Below, one piece after another: positions 56,226 through 64,000 of a stretch of DNA of 64,000 nt. The stretch's first letter is position 1. Each line of letters begins with the position of its first letter. Position numbers and translations under genes: made by a program. The notes beneath the pieces are model-generated. The model had not been told where the DNA came from and did not search any database. It worked only from the letters and a program-made list of their open reading frames with translations. Where the stretch lies: assembly GCA_963969495.1 (NCBI GenBank), contig OZ018321.1, forward strand, positions 106,902,557 through 106,966,556. The letters run 5' to 3'. The stretch is from Ceratothoa steindachneri. Its lineage: Eukaryota; Arthropoda; Malacostraca; Isopoda; Cymothoidae.

Positions 56226-58213
56226 AAAATAGAGTTAGCAATCATTATTATTCAAGAACAAAGAAGTTGTCATATCCGTTCGCCATTTCGAGGTTTGTTC
56301 CAGCTGTTTACCAAGGAATATAGAATCCATCTATATATATTTTCCTTTATCCTAAGGAAGCTCGTTGATCACATAACCCAGCCTGCTACATCGAGAAGAG
56401 TACCCCTTTCTGCACATTTCACCTAAAAGGGACCTATAACATCAATATACGCCATACCTATACCAACACCAGAGCAAAAGCTCCTTCCAACCACAGGATT
56501 CCCCATTCAGTAGGGAAGAGGTGAAGCACTATGGTCACTTAAGAGAATCAAATGGGACAAGATCAAAGAAGTGGTAAGCTCCCAAGGCGTTCCATCCGAT
56601 CATCAAAATACTCCCGAAGACGTCTGACTACCCCAATCAAGGGCCCAAGAAAGTAAACACTAACGTGACTACTCCATCGAGACTCCTTAAAGTGAAAATT
56701 ACCTAAAGGTGAAACAAAAGTACAACCTAATCCCTCCAACAAACAGGCTAATTGGTAGTGTTTAATAATAGTTACAAAAATGGACTCATTAAAGTGACCA
56801 TCCTCCTAAAAGTGAAACAAAGGTACAACCAAAAACTCACCATAGGAAACTAGTTGGAAGTGTTTAATAATACTGACAAAAGTGTGATATTGTAAACGTC
56901 AAAGTGGATTCATAGAGTGAAAAAATAACAAAACCTAAAGCAAAATTAGGGAACAAATGAATCAAGTGGAAACAATAGTGAATTTATGGTGAGTGAAAAA
57001 AGTAGAAGAACTAAAGTGAGATTAGTGAACAAAGTGAGTCAAGTAGAAATATTAAAGCCTTTAACCGACATTAAATATAAATTAAACCATACAAACTGCA
57101 TATTCAGTACAAAGCATACACAACATTATACAGCTAAGAAATAGCTCAAAATAGAAATTCACATAACGGCATAAATGATATACACAGTAATGAAAGAAAA
57201 ACTACATGAATTTGTTGGTTGTTACGACAATTATAAAATACTTGCAATTACATAGCAGTAGAGCAACAGGTAAGGAATGGAATAGAAAAGGATAATAACA
57301 AGATGTGATTCGGATTCCATGTTAAACACTAGGTTCAAACATAATGGGTCTATTCCATTTTTTTTTTCTATACACAACCTAAAGAAGGAGGTCAAATGAG
57401 ATCAACTTCTACTCTCTTACTGATATTTCTATTTTCACTCATTTCATTTTTTCTCTTCTCCTCGTTCCCCGACCTCCACCGTTCCTTCTCCCCATGGCCA
57501 ATGAAACTTGGTGGGGCGTCGAGGAACCGGAAGGGGGTAACCTGTGGTTCCTCTCCCCACTCGCCCTAACAGGGGTATGTGGAGAAAAACTTGCGGTCGA
57601 CTCATCTATCTTCCACCTGAAAATTCAAAGAAATGACCTACAATGGTCGAAAGACATCTTAGAATAAACTATGTTTTTCGCCGTGCTTTTGTCTTTTGTG
57701 AGGTTTTGGGGGCATCTTGTAAATTCAGCCAAGGACATCGTCACATTAAAGTGGAGAGGTAATGGCTTTGGTGAAAATTCATCTTTTTAACTGTGATTCG
57801 AAAAGTTAAGACTAAATCTTATTCAGTCTGGACCAGTTCGACCAGGTGAGCCAGAAAGCGAGTGGGCTATCTCGCCCTAGCTCATGCACTCTTACCATCT
57901 GTGACTTCTCAAATTAAAAGGCAAAATCCGCCTTTACGTCACCTAATACGCCCATGAGTTTATATTCTCTTAAATAAAGGGAAAAAAAATCGCGGTACTG
58001 TTTAGGCAATGTACACAGTTTTCTGCCTCTATCCTACATTAACATGTTCACCAGATCGAGCAATCCCAATAGGGCTTGACGGTCAAGTGGCAGTAAACGA
58101 AGAGGCGCTTCAGTTGACGAGGAATTCGGATTTGAGCGCAGGGGAGGGGATATGATGTTTCTTGTCATCATACTTGTACCCGTAAAGATGACTCTGGAAG
58201 TTGTGGTGATAGT
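56226..58213. other. About 2 kb without recognisable gene
   Basis: A/T-rich, with scattered AAAGTGAAA motifs at 56680-57060. 57470-57600 is a more GC-rich patch without a readable frame. Nothing matched other parts of the window. Confidence 0.4.
56687..56890. repeat. Degenerate tandem repeat, two units of about 102 bp
   Basis: Units start TTAAAGTGA at 56687 and 56789. Both contain GTGAAACAAA, GTACAACC, GTTGG/ATTGG, then AGTGTTTAATAATA. About 70% alike. A third, weaker unit may follow. Confidence 0.6.
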
Positions 58214-58930
58214 TTGGGAAATCGTAGCGGACGAATGTATAATGGCGGTGATTTTCAATTAGGGAAATATATAAATTTGTTGACTTATGCAAATGGAGTT
58301 GCAAATGATATTCTTAGGGGCACAGTTTGCCGGTCTCCTGATTTTATGAAACAAGTTTTTATTTCTCATGGTGGTCCCATTATTGATTTTGCAGGTGTAC
58401 TTTGAAATACTGGTTATGTCGGTGATTTGAAACTCCTGGAATCTGTACAAAGAAGATGGATAAAAAATGTTGAAGGATTAATAAATTTGCCTTATATCGA
58501 ATGTTTAATAAACTTGAATTTGTTCTCTATCAAGGGTAGATTGCTGCGATCTGATTTGATTATGGTGTGGAAAATTTTGAATGGCCACTGCCCCCATCTT
58601 TAACATTTGTTTGCATATGCTGACAGTGTTCGCACCAGAGGTCATACTAAGAAGATTTTTGTACCTAGGTATTTCACGGACGTTATAGCTCGTTTCTTTT
58701 CAGTTAGGATCATAAATCTCTGGAACACTCTTCCTGAAGAGTTAGTATCTACTCCTTCTTTGCACTCCTTTAAAAGTAAATTGACTGTCTTCTTTGGTGA
58801 TTCTCTTTTTGAAATTTAATGCCTTTTCATCTTGGCTTTTCTCATTGTGGCCATCATTAGCCAACCATATCGCCTCTGGGCATTCCTATAATAAAATCCT
58901 CCTGGGAAACTTAAATATATATATATTATC
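58214..58930 (+). pseudogene. LINE RT thumb/C-terminal fragment (plus strand)
   Basis: Reads ANGVANDILRGTVCRSPDFM, KQVFISHGGPIIDFAGVL, then a TGA where tryptophan is expected, NTGYVGDLKLLESVQRRWIK, and 58607-58819 FVPRYFTDVIARFFSVRIIN, LWNTLPEELVSTPSLHSFKS. The LLESVQRR and W-N-x-LP blocks are standard at the end of CR1/jockey-type ORF2. It may belong to LINE C, whose own 3' end is missing; overlap was not available to test this. Its 3' end is near 58930. Confidence 0.75.
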
Positions 58931-58954
58931 ATTTATTATGTATAAAATTCAAAT

Positions 58955-59120
58955 CATTCAATTATTTTACTTAACTTTTGTCAATTAAATCATTCATGCA
59001 AATTATGTACAACTTAATAATTCATTCATTTATTTTACTTAACTTTTGCCAATTCAATCATTCAATTATTTTATGCATAACTTTTTTCAATTCATTTATT
59101 TTATGTAACTTTTAATAATT
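58955..59120. repeat. AT-rich degenerate tandem repeat
   Basis: The phrase ATTTATTTTACTTAACTTTT recurs three to four times with ATTCAATCATTCA-like spacers, unit roughly 40-75 bases. Confidence 0.6.
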
Positions 59121-59700
59121 CAAATATCCTGTGACGAAATACTGATTTCAATTAACGCACTGGTTCAAACAACATCTTTTAGAATTTCACGCACATACAA
59201 ACACACGCATTTCGCCACTTGTGAAATAACACGAAATGACTCTCTCTCTCATTTGTTTCGCGTCACCATCCATTCCGGTTCGACTCTACTTCCAATCAAG
59301 ATCCGAATTCACATACTATCATAGTTACTTTCGTTTTCACTTTCACTTTTATTTCACTTTTACTTCATTTTCACTTCACATCTTATTTTACATCTGGTTA
59401 CTTTAAATCATAGTTATTTTACCATATCTTACGTTGTATTCCTAATTCAATTCTCTCATTGTGCATTCGTTGATTTTGTATATATATTTTTGTTTATTTC
59501 TGTTTTCTTACAAACCTAGTTCATAAGTCCTAAATTCATTTCACTTTAGTCGTTAGGCCTAAATATCAGCAGATGACTATTTTCCAACCAAACTCAAAAT
59601 CTATGGTAATGGTTTTCAAATAGCTATTTAGGCTGATTTAATAACTAAAATAAATCCCATTAATAACCAAATACCATAGACAGTCAAAGGAAACACTTAG
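59121..59700. other. No gene seen
   Basis: AT-rich; a TTTCACTTT-rich patch at 59330-59390. No coding frame of note. Confidence 0.4.
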
Positions 59701-59756
59701 GTTTCTTACGTTGCCTGAGAACGTGATCGGAGAGCCACATAGATTAAGACAAGGGG

Positions 59757-60542
59757 CTATATTTTATAGCGAGTGATATCTGCTGAAATGCGCATCAAAA
59801 GAACCTCGGTTTTGTCATAATTGAGTTTGAGGAAGTATTCCGATAGCCATTCAGTAATCATGTCATATGCGATAAAATATTGGTGACGGGTCACGGTGAA
59901 CGGGTTTGGAGAGGAGGAGGTAAATATTTGCGTGTCATCGGCATAGAAATGGAAGGATATACTTAGACGACGCATAAGTAAGCCAATAGGAAAGAGGTAA
60001 GTACGAAAGAGGAGTGAACCAAAGACAGAGCCCTGAGGAACATCGCAGGGCACGACAGCTGGCCGTGAGACCTCACCCCGGAACTGAACAGAATGAGTAC
60101 GAAATGACAGATAAGAGCGAAACCATTTTAGAACAGTTCCAAAGACACCCAGTAAGTCACGAATGAAGACGGTGGAGAAGAACGGAGTGGTCAACGGTGT
60201 TAAATGCTGCCGATAGATCAAGCAACACCAGAATTGAAGGCCTCTCAGCGTCGGCCTCGTATCGTTGGCTTCGCGTCGGAGTCGGTCAGTCACATGTAGG
60301 AGAGCCGATTCAGAGCTTTGCCCTGCCTTATAGCCTGACTGGAAGGTATCGTCGATGCTGGAGGAGGACATGTGCCCAGTGATGCGGGCAGCTGCTGTCC
60401 TCTCAAAGGCCTTTGATAGGAACGGAATTTGAGAGATAAGATGATAGTTTAAAGGATTATTTGAGTCAAATTTGGGGGATTTTTTTAAGGTCAGACGGAA
60501 AAAAACCTCTTTAAAATCAGAAGGCAATCCGCCTAGCGACAA
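59757..60542 (-). pseudogene. L2-like reverse transcriptase, partly open
   Basis: 261 codons: LPSDFKEVFFRLTLKKSPKF, NPLNYHLISQIPFLSKAFER (fingers), SGYKAGQSSESALLHVTDRL, SYLSFRTHSVQFRGEVSRPA, VPCDVPQGSVFGSLLF and FHFYADDTQIF with both catalytic aspartates, then LNYDKTEVLLM. The motif A stretch is out of frame between about 60260 and 60180, where LQFWCCLIYRQHLTPLTTPF replaces it; two compensating shifts keep the frame open. Not functional. Confidence 0.82.
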
Positions 60543-61360
60543 GGAGGCGTTGAAGATACCCAGTACATGGGTAGGAGGACTGGTAGGAACTGAACATAGA
60601 TACTGGGTGGGAAAGTGTTAAGCGGAGAGCAAATTTTTTCGATGAGCGGAGTATTGAAGCAAGCTCTTCGGCAGAGACTGGAGTGAGAGAAGTGAAATGG
60701 GGTGGTTGGCTAAAGTGGGTTATAGCTTGAAGGGGGGCAGACGAATATGGAAACTCAGAGCAAATATTAACTACCTTTTCAGAGAAAAGGGTAAGAAAGG
60801 TGGATGATGAGATGATAGAGAGGTTTGTTGGAGCCTAAGAGACGAGAGAAGAGAGAAAAACTTGAAAAGTAGACGAGGACTTTGTTTTCCTCAAGGATTT
60901 TACAGATATGGGCTTCGCGAGAGGATCGAGGCAAGACTCTGTACACGTGAGTTGCAAGATAATAGGCAAGAGAAGCTTGTTCCTTCCCCATGCCTCAGGT
61001 GCGGCCGGAACGAAGGCGCCCCTTACATACACTTCTGTGTTTGTTTGCCTTTAGGGCGTGTTAGCCAAGGGGCGCAGGATCTGCAAGGGGATACATGACG
61101 AAGGGGAGCGTGGTTAACTACGTAGGATGGCGACTACAAAAATGAGCAGAGGGATAAATTAAGTTTAGAAGAGGTGTGGACAGTGGGGCTATTCGAGAGA
61201 CGTAAGGAGAGATCCTGAAACGTCAGCCCAGGGTCAATCAAGGAGTCTTCTGTGGGGTGACCATGTGACAAGACTATTAGTGAAATTAGTTTGGAAAGGA
61301 AGAGTTAAACCGAAATGAAGATTAAAGTGATCAGGAATTCAGGAATAGCATTTAAGGTCC

Positions 61361-61371
61361 GTGTGTGTGTA

Positions 61372-61460
<89 letters not shown>
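61361..61460. repeat. (GT)n(GA)n compound microsatellite, unit 1
   Basis: GT with one AT interruption to about 61393, then pure GA to 61460. Confidence 0.95.
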
Positions 61461-61465
<5 letters not shown>

Positions 61466-61861
61466 TGAGTTGGTGAACTGGGTATTAAGAGAAAACGACA
61501 TCAAGAATTTTGTCGTGCGTGTAGGGGGTGGAGGGTGGAAGGGACGAATTGGGAGAGGAAAAAAGAAAAATTAAAGATTTCAAGGAGCCGTTGATTTGAG
61601 GTAGGGGAGCGTGGTTAACTACGTAGGATGGCGACTACAAAAATGAGCAGAGGGATAAATTAAGTTCAGAAGAGGTGTGGACAGTGGGGCTATTCGAGAG
61701 ACGTAAGGAGAGATCCTGAAACGTCAGCCCAGGGTCAATCAAGGAGTCTTCTGTGGGGTGACCATGTGACAAGACTATTAGTGAAATTAGTTTGGAAAGG
61801 AAGAGTTAAACCGAAATGAAGATTAAAGTGATCAGGAATTCAGGAATAGCATTTAAGGTCC

Positions 61862-61970
<109 letters not shown>

Positions 61971-62084
61971 TGAGTTGGTGAACTGGGTATTAAGAGAAAA
62001 CGACATCAAGAATTTTGTCGTGGGTGTAGGGGGTGGAGGGTGGAAGTGACGAATTGGGAGAGGAAAAAAGAAAATTTAAAGATT

Positions 62085-62290
62085 TCAAGGAGCCGTTGAT
62101 TTGAGGTAGTGTTTGGGGAGACATTGAAGCCGCCGATTATCACCACAATGGGTGACCAGGTTGTCTGGCGGGAATTCGCCAGATTTTATCGCATAGACAA
62201 TTTGTGGGTGATAATCAAACATGCTGTTTAAAAAACAGAAGCCATCCGATTGTGAGCAGTTGAGCAGGATCTTATTGAACAAAAACGAGC
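62085..62290 (-). pseudogene. L2-like endonuclease fragment
   Basis: The minus strand at about 62150-62080 reads VVIIGGFNVSPNTTSNQRLL, the GDFN block with aspartate changed to glycine, after a diverged upstream part. Further on (62030-61990) comes HDKILDVVFS, the LDLVFS block. Confidence 0.6.
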
Positions 62291-62763
62291 CATACCAATC
62301 AAGATGTCATCACAAATTTGGTCACCGGAATGTCAAAACGAATTGAAGCATTCCTGAAAAAACAAGCGACAACATTGTAAATGTTGACTGCGAGCATCAA
62401 TTAAGTGTATTTATTAATAAAATGGATTTTTGGCTGTAAGTTTGTTTAAATTTCAACAAGAAAAGTTATAATAAAGCCCCCCCCCCCATAACTGGTGAGT
62501 TATGGGGGGAACGGGCATTCCTTATTTTAAGTTTATGTCTTGTTTATCAATATCATACTTCATCTTGAGATTTTCTATATTCGAATCTATTTATTTCTTC
62601 TTGTCGTGAAGTTGCCCCTTGAAACATTGTTTTCCATTTATCTGACTCTTGGTATTCTTGTTGGCTGAGATTCCTTCTTCTTTAAGTTGGCTGAGCTAGT
62701 TCTTGATTTTTGATTTTCTTTTCTTGATATATCTTCATATTAACTTGCATTTATCTTGATGTG
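62291..62763. other. No gene seen; one strong hairpin
   Basis: Perfect 12-bp arms CCCCCCATAACT (62482-62493) and AGTTATGGGGGG (62498-62509) around a 4-base loop. It is not followed by a T run, and no transcript is evident. The remainder has no recognisable content. Confidence 0.5.
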
Positions 62764-62960
62764 ATGATTCTTTATTACTCTTGATCGCATGATGATTTCT
62801 TCTTAATTCTTGATGACGTGATGATTTCTTCTTAATTCTTGATGATGTGAAGATTTCTCCTTGATTCTTGATGACGTGATGATTTCTTCTTAATTCTTGA
62901 TGACGTGATGATTTCTCCTTGATTCTTGATGACGTGATGATTTCTTGTTGATTTGATGAG
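62764..62960. repeat. 29-bp minisatellite, about 6.5 units
   Basis: Units begin GATTTCT at 62794, 62823, 62852, 62881, 62910 and 62939: period exactly 29. Most carry TTCTTGATGACGTGAT. There are no spacers between units, so it is a plain tandem repeat. The antisense open frame across it is a by-product of the repeat. Confidence 0.92.
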
Positions 62961-63153
62961 TTAGCCCTTGAAGTCGTTTTCTTCCGTTTTTCTTTCTTGA
63001 GGCGATCCATTTTATCTTGAGTCTTCTTGAGTGGTCCTTAAAGCTTTTTCCTTGATTTCCGTTTTCTTCGTAAATATTGTGGATTTTGGGAGTTTCTATC
63101 GCGAAAGCCATTTGGTGGTTGTTATCACCCGCAGAACTTGCATTTGCTCCTTC

Positions 63154-63156
<3 letters not shown>
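62961..63156. other. No gene seen
   Basis: T-rich sequence between minisatellite and TA array. Confidence 0.4.

Positions 63157-63229
<73 letters not shown>
63157..63229. repeat. (TA)n microsatellite, 73 bp
   Basis: Perfect TA array. The next 200 bases (63230-63430) are AT-rich and unassigned. Confidence 0.95.
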
Positions 63230-63230
<1 letters not shown>

Positions 63231-63429
63231 CAATTAGACTATTGGATAAGCTCAATATTTTGCTGATTTAATATATTAATATTATTTTTGTTACAATTTC
63301 ATTATTATGTATATCTGGGAGTTCGAAGTTAGTAAGATTTTACGGGTACGGGAATTAATAGGCTATTTAGTGTATTTAATTTGCAACTGCTAATCAATCC
63401 TGTGTGCCTTAAAAACACTTCCAGAGTAT

Positions 63430-64000
63430 AACAACTACATTACATACATCCGTGGCGAGGTAATGTGGTTGCTGTCTACCTATCTTGGAATGTCAACTCA
63501 GTCCAAATAGAATTGTTTGAAATGTATTCTTTAGCAGCCTCACACTTCACTTCAATACCACGGCATTTTGGTCCCTTTAACTTGCAGAATGTCTATTTTC
63601 AAACAATAATATAACATCTCTCCTCCTGGAATAAAAGCATCCCTTAGGTTGGTTAAAGCGAGGTATTTCTGGCCAAATATAGACAGGGGATATGCGTTCC
63701 TGGACACGAGAATGCGTACAATGTCAATCTGCCAAGGTCCATCGTCATACAAAGTAACCAATTCTGCCAATTCGTATGCTTACGACGAGATTTGAAACGG
63801 TACACATCGATATTGCTGGCACGCTGCCTCCATGTACACTCTCTGGGCAGTCATATCTATCACATCATCGCTACTTGTTCTCCTGCATAAATTTAGGTAT
63901 GTACAAGATGGATTGAAGTCATACCAATTCCATGCAGAACTCCTGCAACAGTTGCTTTAGCCTTCTTGGATGAATAAATTTCCACATTTGGTGTTCCATT
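63430..64000 (+). pseudogene. Second gypsy copy: integrase fragment running off the window
   Basis: Aligns with 31400-31990 of the first copy (GTGGTTGCTGTCTACCTATC, GCGAGGTATTTCTGGCC, CGAGATTTGAAACGG). Reads ARYFWPNIDRG and FETVHIDIAGTLPP, in several frames with stops. The first catalytic aspartate is retained here, unlike in the first copy. The rest of the element would be beyond position 64000. Confidence 0.75.

Noticed and set aside
62482..62509. Transcription terminator
   Set aside because: The hairpin is perfect, but there is no T run after it and intrinsic termination of this kind is a bacterial feature.
62764..62960. CRISPR-like array (29-base repeats)
   Set aside because: Units are directly adjacent with no unique spacers and the DNA is eukaryotic; it is a minisatellite.

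Overview
The window is eukaryotic, repeat-dominated genomic DNA, most likely from an arthropod and perhaps a crustacean. That placement is an inference from three things: the arthropod-like first exon of a UBE2R/CDC34-type ubiquitin-conjugating enzyme at 708-884 (minus), the mix of CR1-like, L2-like and jockey-like LINEs with Ty3/gypsy and Tc1 elements, and very long (TA)n arrays. Only that single 59-codon exon looks like a cellular gene. Nearly everything else is decayed transposable elements and tandem repeats. No rRNA, tRNA or CRISPR locus was recognised.

Layout. 1-2.7 kb: UBE2R first coding exon, a (TA)51 array and a 1,290-bp Tc1-like transposon that landed in that array 510 bp upstream of the start codon. 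2.7-12.8 kb: mosaic of 5'-truncated LINEs (CR1-like family B, an RNase H-bearing I-like LINE, a third LINE called C) and a foldback repeat. 12.8-17.6 kb: LINE D (SGNH-type ORF1 domain, C-terminal zinc region) interrupted by an antisense I-like LINE, with a nearly identical 746-bp tandem duplication at the insertion point. 17.7-26.6 kb: two nearly identical CR1-like family A copies, one nested inside a family B copy, several copies of an unidentified repeat X, and an antisense LINE D ORF1 with a PHD-type zinc finger. 27.3-33.8 kb: twin (TA)n arrays, an RT fragment and a degenerate Ty3/gypsy element between LTR-like repeats. 33.8-56.2 kb: a 22-kb cluster of seven copies of one two-ORF LINE family (here J), four on the minus strand followed by three on the plus strand, with almost no spacer. 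56.2-64 kb: gene-free AT-rich DNA, a LINE 3' fragment, an antisense L2-like LINE with a 501-bp tandem duplication, a 29-bp minisatellite, another (TA)n array and the start of a second gypsy copy.

How the parts relate. The LINE families follow known plans: a nucleic-acid-binding ORF1 (CCHC knuckles in J; PHD and SGNH domains in the CR1-like families) and an ORF2 with apurinic-like endonuclease and reverse transcriptase (plus RNase H in the I-like family). No copy appears fully intact; stops, frameshifts, internal deletions and catalytic substitutions are noted under each. Family letters A, B, C, D, J and X are local labels. Boundaries come from eye alignment between copies inside the window and are usually good to about 10-50 bases.

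I did not find a clear new functional system. The most unusual signals are two exactly abutting perfect palindromes inside a J ORF1 (43846-43967), (TA)n expansion at one fixed place in the J 3'UTR, a 5'UTR hairpin of J that keeps pairing in three copies, and the repeated loss of the second catalytic aspartate in three reverse transcriptases.
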